Positions 25,101 to 40,100 are shown, counted from the stretch's first letter. The stretch: DNA of 64,000 nt from Lingula anatina (GCF_001039355.2 NW_019776035.1:599678-663677), one strand, 5' to 3'. Notes: a model not told the origin generated them from the sequence alone. A program made the numbers and translations.

Positions 25101-28100
25101 AAGTCAGACACAAGGCAGACTTAGACTATATATTGGTCCAGAGGCAGGTTCCACAAAAGAATGTAATGTTAAATGTTTTTGTCCTCACTATTAGACATTT
25201 TAGCCCACTGTAATTTTTGGATAAATCTTAAGCAGTCCACTAAAATATGGTCACAACTGGTCTAAATCATTGGTCATATCTATATCGGCCTAAGGGTATT
25301 TATCCCCCTAATGGTATATGCAGAGAAAAGCAGGTACAATATCAGATTCAAGGGAACTACCCTGTAGTTATTCTACGTATTAGTAGGTTTACCTTTGACA
25401 AAATTTTTTGTCCAAATATTTCTGAAAATTTTGGTCTTGAAGGGTGGGTTCACAATGAAACAATCGTACAATGTAGTTTGAACTAAATTCGAGGAGGCTC
25501 TCTGAATGCACTCAAATTAACACACCTTCTCTTGCTTCCCATGTACTTGTATAATCACAAGCTTTTCTGTATTTTAGCCATTGCCAGGCATGTTAATCTG
25601 TGGCATTAGCTATAGGTTAGAGTCCCCTCCCAGTTAGTGTGCACTAGCTAGTGCAATAGATTCATTGTAAACACACCCTATGACTTTGTCTGATGGGCAA
25701 ACCCTATAGAGGCCATTCAGAACAGAAGATCCGAGGTTCTACTGATCCTCAGATCATATATGGTGGACGCTATATGAAAGAAGATCCTACTAATCTGCTG
25801 ACGGTCTCCCCCTTGACACACGCAATTAAATGGATTAAATCAGGTCTCCGAGGTTTAATTGCTAGACCCCTGCAAAGATGGCGTGTGTGGTGGCGGGGAG
25901 ACCATCAGCGCATTAGTCGTCACTTCTTTATTGTAGGGTCTGCCATATTGGATCGGTGGATTAGTAAAGATTCTTGGATCTGCTGTTCTGAATTTAAAGG
26001 CCTCATAGTGAAATGAACCGAGAGGCTGGCTGTATAGATACTAAGTATTTGTTTGCTTACAGCATCTGGTAACAGGATTTGGTAGTCAAATATCCATTGA
26101 AAATGCACAGGTTATTAGAGATAATGATGCTATAATGACTATCTTATACTAACGATGACGTTTTATAACTGGCACCAGGTCTTTAGGAACGAATATAGGA
26201 ATATGCTATAATAACTCAAATCAGATCAATATATGATTATCATAAACTTGTACTTCAAAAGATTTCGTCACAATTGAAACCATACAGAAACTGAGTGCAA
26301 ACTACTTGGTACGACTCTCAAACTTATCAGAACATCATAAAGTGCAGTACCACAAGTGAAAGTGTGTTTCTGTTGGCAGCCTTTGCACATTTTCTTCCAA
26401 ATGAGATAGACATGTGACCCTAGAATTTGCTTTTAAATCTCTTCTTCCTAATTTTGGCACATTTAGAGCAATCCCTTAGTTACATCTGGCAAGCTGAGTG
26501 TAAAATGTTAAACCAGTCAAATGTTTCTTGACTTGCTGAGCACACACGCGCTAAAGGTCTTGAAATAATTGGCCTTCGTTCTGTCAAATTGTTTTTACAC
26601 AAAAAAGAAAAAGAAAAGCCTAATGCAACTGTAAGGGCTGACTGTAAGGTTGAAGTTCTATACTTGAATTTTTCCCATAAATCTCAATAATCACTATGAT
26701 ATGTAGATTGACTTGTCAATTTGTCAGACCAAAGACAGGAAAACTCTACATTTTTATACAAATTCTACTCATTTTTGACTATCAATCAAATTACATCCAT
26801 GTTTTCTTTCCTGAATTAAAAAATATGATCAATAACAATTCTGTGCATTTTGAGAAAAAAATTGATAAAAAAAGATCTTTTCATCTCCTGACCATTTTGT
26901 CATTTTATATCTTTTACACTGTTATAAATAATTCAGGATCGAATCCCCAGCTGACCATGGTGAATTCCTAGGAAAAATCAGCAAATGAAGTGTGAACAAA
27001 ATTACATTATGAAGTGAAGTGTGAATAATGTTTTACTTAGATTATGAAATATGAATTAAGACTGGTGCATGATATATGGAAGGTAGTCTTTACCATGACA
27101 GGGTAGTTATACAGGATACAGAAGTCTTGAAAAAAAAGCATGAAAAAACTTTTCAACCCTTTAAAAAACATTGGGTACAACCCAATCTCTACACAAAAGT
27201 TTCACTAGATGCCTGAATACCCAGACATAGCTAGTATCCAGGACATTGAAAACTGCAGAGACTTGCACAGGGCTCCTTCCCAATGAATTTATCAGTCTAT
27301 GTAGATTGATCCAACTTGCTGAATGCAATCAAATTAACATGCCGCCTCCTGGCATTGAGTAGAATATAGAAAAGCTGGTGATTATACGAGTATGTTAGAA
27401 ATAAGTGGTGCTTTATTCTAGGCCCCGTAACTCGAAAGCATTGCGTATTGCGAATAGCGATATCACATAGAGGCTACATTATATTATATGGGGCGAGTTA
27501 TGGAATCGAAATGCTTGCGCTCGGTAGCAATGCGCAATGCTTTCGAGTTACGGGGCCCTGTTCAACTGATTGCATTCAGTGAGTGTCCCTTCGGAGTAGT
27601 ATTGATCTAACTAGGCTGATAGTTTCATTGTTGATGATCCCATGGTTTTCTGTGGCATTTGAAACTCAGGGTGAATCCAGAAAACAGTTGATGAAAATGA
27701 CCTAGCTGCTGCTGTGAACCTTCCATCTTTAGGAAATTAAATGTACATGTCGAGGAAATGAGAGCACTGGTAAAACTATCAACTGATGACTTCAAAATGG
27801 AAAAAAGTTGGTGGCTATAATTTGTGTACAAAATTGAAAGTTAAAATGCAAGGTTTATGAACAAAGAAAAAAATCTATCCCCTCCTGCACTTTTATAGGG
27901 TAATCAACCAGAAAAAATTAATTCATGGAGAAAGAGGTGTAAAGCGAGAATGTATGTAAGCACAAATACTTAAATTTCATTTCTTGCTCACTGTCACTCT
28001 TTTTTTCAATTTCATGCTTTGCTGCCTGCCAATATGCTTAGACTTTGCATGAATAAAAATCCAAATGGTATTTATTGCTGCCTGCAACAGTTTGTAAGTG

Positions 28101-31100
28101 TAAAACTGTTTAAAAATACTGAAAAACAAAGATGGTTTTCCCAAATTTGTAACCATGTCCACACTGGGAAAAACACCTAGTGCTCTGTAACTCTCTCCCA
28201 GATGGCATGGATAATTCCACTTTCATTTCACCCTTGACAAATCTAAAATAACCACTCACAATACATTAAATTATTCAGTTAATCAATTACAAAATGTTTT
28301 TTTTTAGAGTGTATTAACACCATTAAAATAAACATGAATGCTAACTACTGTAAAATAAAGGCTATTAAGACCTGTATAAATTTGCCTGAAATGCCACTAC
28401 TGTCAACATATTATTTCCATTTTTTTAAAATTTTTGTTAAAAGTTCAAATGCTGCCTGAGTATAAATAATAGTGATGTCCTAAGTACATATCAAATAAAC
28501 CTTGTCTCTAGGTGACAGTTAGAAACAAACATGTTGCTTCCTCCACCCAAAGTTTGCTCCAAAAATATTTGAATTGTGATTAAAACGACCCTTTGCACAT
28601 GCCTTAATTGACCTTCCCAAATATATGCCATCACATGCAGTAATCAGGAAAAACAAGCCACAGAAAGTGTTTGAAACCTGAGCTGTAGACTAGAGTGTAT
28701 TGAACATAAGTTGAAAATGACATGTTTAACATACCCACCTCAAGAAAAGTTTTTAACAATTTTAGGGTAGCTTTGCTACATGCCACTAGCAACATCATAA
28801 AAAAAGACCATTGATTTATGGCATTTCAGTGTCCTATCAAACAAACTCTTTCAATAATTTTTTTTCTAAATTTAGTGCTCAAATAGACATGTTTTCAAAA
28901 CATAACAATAACACTGTTGTCAGGGTATTAATTTAAATAATATAATTCTTTTTTATGATTCATTTTTCTCTTAATGTGACGGTTTTTTCAAGACTTTATT
29001 CACAGCAAGAATTTTTCATAAAGGGCACTATAAATACATTTTAGTTATTAGACTTTAACTCAAGAAATAACAAGAAAATAGTTTTAAAGACTTATATTCA
29101 CACACATTCCTGTTTAATTGGCTAAGCAAGACCTTCCAACTTATTAAAACTTTTTTCAACTTAAGTTTTAGAAAGTTGGAAAGCCTTGTGTAATTTGTCT
29201 ATTTGAACACCTCAACTAGTCTCTTTCAAGTTAAATTCAGATTTGATGGGACGTTGATCGAGACATTGGAATCTATGGGTTTTCCAAGTGCTTGGAACTT
29301 CTACTCGTGCACATGCACATGTTTTCCCAGGCAGTCTAGAGATAATACAAGTTTAAGTTAAAAACTGATGAGATAATTAATTACGACTCAGCAACCTATT
29401 TAGTTGATGAGTGTTAGCACACGCTTCTATTTCAATCAAAGTCAATCATGTCTACTTCTACACAATGTAATCCCAATCAAGAGTCAATTAATTCCAATCA
29501 TGAGTCAATTAATTCCAATCACAAGCCAATTCATTCCAATCACATTCTCAATTGCAGATACACATCTTACCTGTAAAAGAAAGAAATGTGCACAGGATGC
29601 TCTGGGAGATGAAAAAATCATCTTGAGAGAGAGAGAAAAAAACTCTCTTTTAGTCTATAATTCATCCCCAGTCATTCATTACACTAATCAGTGCATAACC
29701 TATCTGCCAGCATGCTTTCACATTAGGCTCCAAAAAATTACCCTAACAGCATGTTTCCAGTCAGACAGGCTCAATCTATTTAAGAGCGACCCAACCCATT
29801 ATCTCATTCAAATCAAATTAGCTCACCAGAGACATCAGATTTAGCCTCTCTGTTACCCCCCACCCAACCCCCCACCTCCACCCCAGTTACTCCACCTCAT
29901 CTTTGTAACTGAGATAAGGTAAAGGAGTTGATGAGTTTGGACCTACTCAACTTGAGCAGAAACATGATTTTAGACTGCTCTCACTCTGTAAGAGTAACTA
30001 TTAACACAGTAGTGTGGACCTGATAGAACCTGCATTGGAAATGATCTCGGTTTGCAAAATGTAAGAAATCTGAGATAAAATCAAGAATGTTTCTTGGTAA
30101 TGCATTCTTGATAATATTTACAACCAATACACCTGTAGACCTGCTTGGCTGTGCTGCATGTAAAAATATGCAAACCAAAAATTAAAGTGCCCTAGAGAGA
30201 ACTGCATAAAACAATATAATTAACAAGTACACAGGGAGGACATCATTTGAAAACCATTTGGCATTCAAACTGCCGCATAAATAAGTATNCTGAAGCTCAG
30301 GGTGGAATACCCAGACATAGCTAGTATCCAGGACACTGAAAACTGCAGAGACTTGCACAGGGCTCCATCCCAATGAAATTATCAGTCTATGTAGATTGAT
30401 TTAACTTGCTGAATGCAATCAAATTAACATGCCGCTTCCTGGCATTGAGTAGAATACAGAAAAGCTGGTGATTATACGAGTATGTTAGAAATAAGTAACA
30501 CTTTAATCTGGGCCCCATAACTCGAAAGCATCGCGTATTGCGAAAAGTGATATCACATAGAGGCTACGGTGTATTATATGGGGTGAGTATAGGCTAGTTA
30601 TGGAATCTAAATGCTTGCGCTCAGTAGCAATGCGCAATGCTTTCGAGTTACGGGGCCCTGTTCAACTAATTGCATTCAGCGAGTGTCCCTTAGGAGTAGT
30701 ATTGATCTAACTAGGCAGATAGTGTCATTGTTGATGATTCCATGGTTTTCTAGGGCATTTGAGACTCAGGGTGAATCCAGAAAACAGTTGATGAAAATGA
30801 CCTAGCTGCTGCTGTGAACCTTCCATCTTTAGGAAATTAAATGTACATGTCGAGGAAATGAGGGCACTGGCAAAACTATCAACTGATGACTTCAAAATGG
30901 AAAAAAGTTGGTGGCTATAATTTGTGTACAAAATTGAAAGTTAAAAAGCCGTAACAAAAATGCAAGGTTTATGAACAAAGAAAAAACTTGATCCCCTCCT
31001 GCACTTTTATAGGGGAATCCACCAGAAAAAATTAATTCATAGTGAACGAGGTGTAAAGCAAGAATGTATGTAAGCACTAATACTTAAATTTCATTTCTTG

Positions 31101-34100
31101 CTCACTGCCATTCTTTTTTCCAATTTCATGCTTTGCTGCCTGCCAGTAGGCTACTTTCCATGAATAAAAATCCAAATGGTATTTATTGCTGCCTGCAACA
31201 GTTTGTAAGTGTAAAACTGTTTAAAAATACTGAAAAACAAACATGGTTTTCCCTAATTTGTAACCATGTCCACACTGGGAAAAACACCTAGTGCTCTGTA
31301 ACTCTCTCCCAGATGGCATGGATTATTCCACTTTCATTTCACCCGTGACAAATCTAATATAACCACTCACAATACATTATATTATTCAGTAAATCAATTA
31401 CAAAATGTTGTTTTTAGAGTGTATAAACACCATTAAAATAAACATGAATGCCAAGTACTGTATTAGGCTATTAAGACCTGTATAAATTTGCCTGAAATGC
31501 CACTACTGTCAACATATTATTTCCATTTTTTTTGTTAAAAGTTCAAATGCTGCCTGAGTATAAATAGTGATGTCCTAAGTACATATCGAATAAGCCTTGT
31601 CTCTAGGTGACAGTTAGAAACAAACATGTTGCTTCCTCCACCCCAAGTTTGCTCCAAAAATATTTGAATTGTGATTGAAACGACCATTTTCATGTGCCTT
31701 GACCTTCCCAAATATATGCCATCACATGCAGTAATCAGGAAAAACAAGCCACAGAATGTGTTTGAAACCCGAGCTGTAGACTAGAGTGTATTGAACATAA
31801 GTTGAAAATGACATGTTTAACATACCCACCTCAAGAAAAATTTTTAACAATTTTAGGGTAGCTTTGCTACATGCCACTAGCAACATCATAAAAAAAGGCC
31901 ATTGATTTATGGCATTTCAGTGTCCTATCAAACAAACTCTTTCAATAATTTTTTTTCTAAATTTAGTGCTCAGATAGACCTGTTTTCAAAACATAACAAT
32001 AACACTGTTGTCAGGGTATTAATTTAAATAATATAATTCTTTTTTATGATTCATTTTTCTCTTAATGTGACGGTTTTTTCAAGACTTTATTCACAGCAAG
32101 AATTTTTCATAAGGGCACTATAAATACATTTTAGTTATTAGACTTTAACTCAAGAAATAACCAGAAAATAGTTTTAAAGACATATTCACACACATTCCTG
32201 TTTAATTGGCTAAGCAAGACCTTCCAACTTATTAAAACTTTTTTCAACTTAAGTTTTAGAAAGTTGGAAAGCCTTGTGTAATTTGTCTATTTGAAGACCT
32301 CAACTAGTCTCTTTCAAGTTAAATTCAGATTTGATGGGACGTTGATCGAGACATTGGAATCTATGGGTTTTCCAAGTGCTTGGAACTTCTACTCATGCAC
32401 ATGCACATATTTTCCCAGGCAGTCTAGAGATAATACAAGTTTAAGTTAAAAACTGATGAGATAATTAATTATGACTCAGCAACCTATTTAGTTGATGAGT
32501 GTTAGCACACGCTTCTATTTCAATCAAAGTCAATCATGTCTACTTCTACACAATGTAATCCCAATCAAGAGTCAATTAATTCCAATCACGAGTCAATTAA
32601 TTCCAATCACAAGCCAATTCATTCCAATCACATTCTCAATTGCAGATACACATCTTACCTGTAAAAGAAAGAAATGTGCACAGGATGCTCTGGGAGATGA
32701 AAAAATCATCTTGAGAGAGAGAGAAAAAAACTCTCTTTTAGTCTATAATTCATCCCCAGTCATTCATTACACTAATCAGTGCATAACCTATCTGCCAGCA
32801 TGCTTTCACATTAGGCTCCAAAAAATTACCCTAACAGCATGTTTCCAGTCAGACAGGCTCAATCTATTTTAGTGTGACCCAGCCCATTATCTGATTCAAA
32901 TCAAATTAGCTCACCAGAGACATCAGATTTAGCCTCTCTGTTACCCCCCACCCAACCCCCACCTCCACCCCAGTTACTCCACCTCATCTTTTAAACTGAG
33001 ATAAGGTAAAGGAGTTGATGAGTTTGGGCCTACTCAACTTGAGCAGAAACATGATTTTAGACTGCTCTCACTCTGTAAGAGTAACTATTAACTCAGTAGT
33101 GTGGACCTGATAGAACCTGCATTGGAAATGATCTCGGTTTGCAAAATGTGAGAAATCTGAGATAAAATCAAGAATGTTTCTTGGTAATGCATTCTTGATA
33201 ATATTTACAACTAATACACCTGTAGACCTGCTTGGCTGTGCTGCATGTAAAAATATGCAAACCAAAAATTAAAGTGCCCTAGAGAGAACTGCATAAAACA
33301 ATATAATTAACAAGTACACAGGGAGGACATTGTTTGAAAACCATTTGGCATTCAAATTGCCGCATAAATATGTCAGCAAATGTGTTTCCTAATAAACAGG
33401 ACATGGACTAGGTAATCATTGCATGAGTTGCAGTGAAAATTGTCCGTGTTCCCATCTTAACGCTACCTCCTTTTGCATAAGTATTACCACATCAATAAAC
33501 TGCCAACTATAATTCACAGTGAATGATGCTTGGATTAGCAGGTACTCCCTGCAAGAGTTACTGTTACAATTATCATGTATCATTATTTTCCAAATTAATT
33601 ACCCTCTTTTGCAAGTTGTCTTTTTACCTTTTAATTTACAGGATCTTCTAGGTGTAATTTAATCTCTATCATACAGTATTTTTTATTTTTTATTGTTATT
33701 ATAATAATTTTTTTTTTTTTGATAAAGGGTAATTTGTCAGGCCCTGGAAAACCCCTGTGATTCCAACTTGTGTTTCTCGGGTTTCAAAGCTTCCTTGCTG
33801 GCAATTTGCTCTTTGAACTTGTAAGTGTGCACATCACCAACTGCTGTATGCACTTTTGATACCCATATTAATAACCCTAATAACTATAATTCACTGTAAT
33901 CAGTGCATGGATAACCAGGTACGTCTCTGCAAGAGTTGCCGTAAAAATAATTAGTATCTCCAGAGCATCTCATGCTACTACTTCCTTTGGCGAAAAGCAT
34001 TGCCTGGAAAAACACGCAGTTTGAGATTTTTGTCTCTACCCTTCCCAACAGCTGCTATGAAAATAACTACGATGTACATGTCGTCCTCAGATTAAAAAGA

Positions 34101-37100
34101 AGCATTTTCTGATAATGTTCAACTAAAATGGCTGCAAACAAGGCCCCAGAAGTTTAACAATTCCTCAACAAGTTTCACTAATGGGCAATTGAACATGTTT
34201 GCTTTCCAAATAGAAATCTTTTCTTTTTTTCTTTATGTTTGTTTTATCTACAGGTGGTCATGTGATCACAACCCCAAACATCTGACACACTTAGGGCCCA
34301 TTCCCAATGAAACGATCGTTCTTTGCTGACTGATCAAACTCTGTGGGGACTCTTGCTGAATGCACTCAGTTTCACAAATTTACATGCCTCCTCCTGGCAT
34401 TGAGTAAAGTACAGAAAGGCTGGTGAGTATGATGGAAACAAGGAGTTTTACCAGCAGATTTCATAAGTAGTAACATAATAATTTTGTAAAAAGTCCTGAA
34501 ATATATATGCATCATGGGTTTAAGAAATAAATTATTATTACCAAAACAAAACAATAACTATATCTGGGGTAGCAGCAGCAATTTTTTTCGCTTAGCCAAA
34601 TCGCCACTTTTTGTCACTTTGTTATCCAAATGGCTTTAATTTGACTAAAATTTGTCAAATCAAACCCTTTTTGTTTAGCCAATTTAAGTCAGTTTTAGCA
34701 TTTGGCTAAATTGACGAGTGTTAGCACTACCCCTGTATATTTTAAAATATGCAATATCAAGAATTTCACAAACACATACAGACAGGCTACGTATAGTGAT
34801 AGGTGCAGAAACTATTGTATCTGAACATAGAGGATATCCAAGAAGCAAAAAAATAAAATAAAATAAAATAAATCTGCACCATTATATGAAGCAATAATGC
34901 CCACTTTTGCATTTCCCCATTTTAGGGACACTTGAATTAAAATCTCTTTCAAATCCTAACTGAAATTCAGTAGAACTTGTTTTACATTTAGTAGGACATA
35001 CAGGTGAATGTAAGACCTGCTGAAAGGGGGCAGTTTAAAATCCTAAAATGGTCTATCCGGAAAATGAACGTCTTAAAAAAAAAAAAAGCTGCAACCTGTC
35101 TCTGAGCACGTGATAATGCATACACAGTATGCTACTGGTACAAAAAGAAACATTTTTCTAATCAGCATGGTCCTTGTCTGAACACAGATTACTATATCAG
35201 ATATATAATATCATTGTCTCTATATTTATATAGGAGTCTTTTTTGAAATTTTAAGGTCTGCGGACCAAATACCACGGAATGGCCCATAATTAAAGTACCT
35301 GGCCCAGCAGCATCACAAGATTTGTGGCAGTTTTCTAACTACATATGTCTAATAATTTGCAAAAAAGTCATAAATCAGACTGAAAACAGTTAAGATAATT
35401 GTAAAGCAGTGACGTGCAAAAGTGCAATGAATTTGGATTTATTCTTTAGGTGCAAAATGTTCTTTGTTGACTTACCCTACGAGCATCTATGTGAAGGCTG
35501 TCCCGTAACTCTAAGGTTGGGACAGGAACTCGGGACAACCTCCGCAAGCTGTTCATAAATCCAGAGTGGCCTTTGGAGTGACGATGACGACGATGCTGAC
35601 GAAAACTCATTTTGCCTTTTTGCTAATGACAAATTGTGTTAACTTTTCATTAGATGGTCAACACTGCAATTTTCTATGACCTTTGGTTTGCTCATTTGCT
35701 TTAAGAGATTAAATTGTCTTTCCAATGTCCCATAAACCATGACGTAGTTCATGCTTCTCCATCTCATAACAGCTGAAACCCAGCTTCCTATGAATACAAA
35801 TCCCAGTTACAGTGAGTGCTCAAGTCTGAATTCAGCTCTCAGTACCAGCTTTCACATTTTTTATAGTATATGAGCATCAGTTTTTATACATTAAAATCTA
35901 GTTACATTACTAGTTCCTATCATTTCCAATATCCAGCTTCCGATGTCAAATTCCAGTTACACTTGTTTATCCAGACTACCCTGCATCACGACTTCTGCAG
36001 TCATGGAAACTTCTTGTTAAAACACCTCCGTCTTACGTAATTGTCTATACAGCATAGATATGTAGAGCTCTAGCTGCTTGTTTTCCTTCAGTAATGAAAT
36101 GGCTTCAACTGCATGTCAGTCTAGGCTATATCCTTTACAACACTGAGCTGTGTCTCTGCTAATTATCTTTGATTGCACTCAAGTTTTCTCGCCCTTTTCT
36201 TTTCAGATAAATTTAAAGTCAGAAATATTCATTGTTAAATCAAATTTGAAATTTTGACCATTTCCAACTATGAATAATCCATCCACAACTACTAAATCTG
36301 CTTTCTATCATTTTGACAATTAAATAAACAGAGCTTTCCTTAACAAGAGAGATAATATATAATAATATAATAATAATAATTCTGGCTTTAAGTCTCTGTA
36401 CTCAATGTCTGCTGTTAAGTGCCCATCTGAGAATGCACTATCCATACAAGAACATTTATATCAGTGCTAATTAACCTAGCTGGAAGAAAAGGAGACCCAC
36501 AAGAAATGTCTCCTGTGAGTGACCTTTAATAATATCAATCCAGTCAAATAGTTCTGTCAGTGAACACACTGTTCTACTTCCTCCAAATGAACGGGTAAAA
36601 TCCCAGCCCTTTGTCCTAGATTTCCTCCAATGTATTGTGAATGTAAATAAAGATCCTAAAAGATGTGCATTCCTGGCTAATTCTCTGCCTTCATATTCCT
36701 GGTTACTTTAAATTAATAACAAATATCTTCCTCTGAAACTTCTCTGATCTACGTGTGCATTTTCCTGATATACTTTTATGTCCAGTGTGTGAAAGAGCAC
36801 TGGAACTGTGAGTAATAGCTCTTTCGATTTGGCATTAAAACTGTGTGTACTTACAAAGTAACTTGAATACACTGGATAAACTTGTGCATGGTTTAAATTG
36901 TTTATAAGTTCCTAATCTTCCCTGTTGACTTGATACATGGATGCTTTTATTGCATGTATACAATCCCGATTTTCTTGGCCTTAACTCTGTATTTGTACTA
37001 CATACACTGGCTCCCCAGAGATTTAAATGGTAGCCACATTTTCATTTACGGTAATCTGAATTCCAGCAAATTGATTCTGGTTCACCATAAAATCAGTTTT

Positions 37101-40100
37101 TCACACTTAACTTCCAACAAATAGTCATCGTTTTCAGTTGAATGCCGTTCATTGCATCCTTCAGCATTTCAGACTGCCTTCTCTCTCAATGAATCTCTAA
37201 AGCATCATGACCTCCTTCTTTTAAATGTGAAACGAATTAACTTGGCGATGACTTAAATTTCCTTTAAACTTTACCTTGACGTCTAAACCCACTTAAAGTT
37301 AAACAAGCCTGGAGAAAAGATCCTTTTTGCTGTCCATACTTGGAAAAAAAACTGATTTATTCTGTAACAAATCAGTATGTGAGTGTGCATTAAAAAACAT
37401 GCAGGTTCAGAAATCAAAAGATTCCAAGCGTGATTGCCAATGACCTGCAGGATTTTTTGCTGTAACATCTACCTAAAGCACCTGGCAGTGAAAAGTAAAG
37501 CCAGCTGGCTCAAACAAGCTCCATCTTGAGAATCTCTCCCCACACAGTCATACACAAAATCACTGTGAAATGAATATAGAGCAAATTAATGCCAGGATTG
37601 AAGTCTCCAGATTTTTTTTCCAATGCTCTATCTGACAACATGCTGTCTCTAGGGCAACTTCATGTTGTACATTTTTCCACCAATTCATTGGTGAATCTAA
37701 ATCACCATGGAAAATCTATCCCAATATTTTCCCCTTGTGTTACTCATCATAAAAATTCACTAATAAGATATTCTGAAGTCTTTGGTGATTTTTTTTTAAA
37801 TCAAGCTCAAATGTCCCTGATTTTTTTTTTCATTTTGCATGTGCCAAGTTATGTTTGGTAAACAACAAGATTTTTTTTTATATTACAGTTGGCATTTGAA
37901 GAATATGTATCAACTGGGATAAATGACTTTGTCAGATTCCAGACAATACATAGTCACTAAATTTGTAAGTGTAAAAAACATGGTTTCCATGTAGACCAAC
38001 TGCAGCACTACTTGTTGCCTGCTGTGACACTGTATTAAAATTTCTCTTAATAAAAACAATGCCAGAGAGCTTAGCATATAGTTTTCCCATTGGAACATCA
38101 ATGAAAATAGGACATTCAAATAAGAAACTGACTGACATGTGGTCCGAGTTTTTGTCCTCCAGCAGCAACCATACTGACTTCATGAATGTTAGAGTCCTGC
38201 GAAAACTCTTCCAATGCACAGAACTTGAGTCATTTCTGAATCAACCTTCTCGCCAGAAATTAATTCCCATAACTGAATTAGAATAACTCTCATGAAACAT
38301 AGAATGAGTACCTGCAAATAGTATACTACTATCTCCTTTTATGCAGTCAGGTGGCTAGAGCACCAACAAAACCTGCAAATAGGGAGTTAGGAAATAGCAT
38401 TCCAACAAAAAAACACTTGTTTTCTTTTTTCCTGACTGATCACGTAATAATGTGATTTAATTTGCGTTCCAAAGAAGTGCTGAATCACGCGAGACATTTT
38501 TGTAGTTCCTTTATCAAACAACCACAGGGGTCCTATTGGTGATAATTCATACAGGAAAAAAATTGATTGAAACTTATCAGCTGTTAATGTTCTCATAAGC
38601 TTTCCTTTCACTGGGTATGTAACTTTTTAGTTCTGGACACATTGTTGCTGTACAACCTGTTATTTTACACTCCAATGTATGTGCCACTAACATAAATAAA
38701 TGTTCTATGATGAAAATAAAATTAGATAAAGTTTGAGAATTTTTCATTTTTATTAATGACTTTTTATCAGTCGAAAATTGAGATAATTAGTCATACAACT
38801 TAGACAAATGTAGAATATTTGGGGATTTTTTTTTTTTTTTTTTTTTTTTGTGTTCTCTAAGCTTAAAAAGTGTGCATGTACAAGTGGCAGTATCAGGATC
38901 CCTTTGGATTTTCAAAACAGTGCAGGGAAATTTTTTAAAATAAGAATTTAACTGGCATTTCAGAGTCTCTCACTTAGTTCATGACATACATGCACACAAC
39001 ATTTCTAGAATTGGCAATTATTTTTTCGTAAGAACCCACATGAAACTTTCTTTCACAAAATGAAACTAATGAGGTATTACAGGCTAAAATGTCACTAATT
39101 ACATAAATATCAAAGAACCACAAAGAACTACACAATAGCACTGTGACAATATTCACCACCTTCTACACAGCAGAGCACACCTCTCTTCCTGTATCTTATC
39201 AAAACATGTTATCTGCTAACTCCGTCAGCTGGTGTTACTTTGTCAAGCTGCAAGTTAATTAACACCTTTTGCAAAGCAAATGAAACACTTCACTGGACCA
39301 GTCTACCTTGTGAGATTGACAGCTTAATTGCCCAGCTTTTACATAAAACCTCCCCCCCCCCCCAAACACATACGATCTATTAATTATCTTTACTTAAACA
39401 GCAGGAATCGAACCTATGGAGAACTGGAGTACAACTCTCTATAGTAATTATGTGTTTAAGGGCCTTTGACAGGGGCAGACAGGGGCAGATCCAGAGATTT
39501 TCTGACAGTCATCCAAATTATCTTTGTTGGTCCATTCTCCATTTTTGACCATCTTCCAACAAAAAAATTAGATACTCCTCACATAAACTTAAAAATCTGA
39601 CTGTCTTCCAGAAGACCCAGAACACAGTTAGACAACATTCAGATGGAAGCATCATACTAGATGGGTGAGTCTAACTCATGGGGGATTTTTTGCTGAGTGC
39701 AATCAGTGGAATCAGCTTAATTGTCTGACATGCCTCCCATAGTATATGCAGCTAGGGGATACGTACAATTATTGTGTGCTGATTAAGCCGATTCGACTGA
39801 TTGCACTTTAACAAAAATGCCCACTGAGTTGAACTAGCTAGTACAAGGTACATTGTGTAAATCTGAGTGCGCCCTAAAAGCGTACATGAGTGGGGAATCA
39901 GTCCTTACATTCATGCAAGAATCATATGATTTATGTGATATAGAATTAACAGTGAACATACAGGCAGTTCCAGATGGTACGGCAAAATTTGATCATTACA
40001 CCTCTCAGTAAATCCTGATTCTGGTACTTGTTTTGATCTAATCTTCTTTTTCTGCCAAAGGTGCTGTACGTTGCATATTAAGCCAACATTATTGGAAAAT

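Larger units (their letters stand above)
22061..27215. repeat. Block B2: second allele-like copy of block B
   Basis: Parallels B1 in order throughout and then runs on into block C1 at the words GAATACCCAGACATAG, whereas B1 diverges at the same place and ends at the N at 20161. It therefore marks the true continuation of the locus. Confidence 0.85.
27215..30288. repeat. Block C1: 3.1-kb intronic block repeated as C2
   Basis: Matched along its length by 30304-33361, with scattered differences. It ends at the N at 30289, while C2 continues into unique sequence. Non-coding; it holds a nested foldback element and a 21-bp minisatellite. Confidence 0.85.
30304..33361. repeat. Block C2: second allele-like copy of block C
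   Basis: Second copy of the 3.1-kb block, continuing past 33361 into single-copy intron sequence. Its first bases after the N (30290-30303, CTGAAGCTCAGGGTGG) are the reverse complement of the end of block B1 near 20109-20124. Confidence 0.85.
14605..35475. other. Large cyclase intron, non-coding
   Basis: No conserved coding exon was found here beyond the extra transmembrane exon copies in block A3. Open frames in blocks B and C are not preserved between their two copies. Content: blocks B1, A3, B2, C1, C2, foldback elements and simple repeats. Single-copy sequence from 33362 to 35475 holds a half MITE and poly-T/A tracts only. Confidence 0.75.

Noticed and set aside
29404-29844. 146-codon open frame with repeated SQLIPI pattern
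   Set aside because: The pattern comes from the 21-bp minisatellite, and the frame is not preserved in the second copy of the block (32492-32872 stops earlier).
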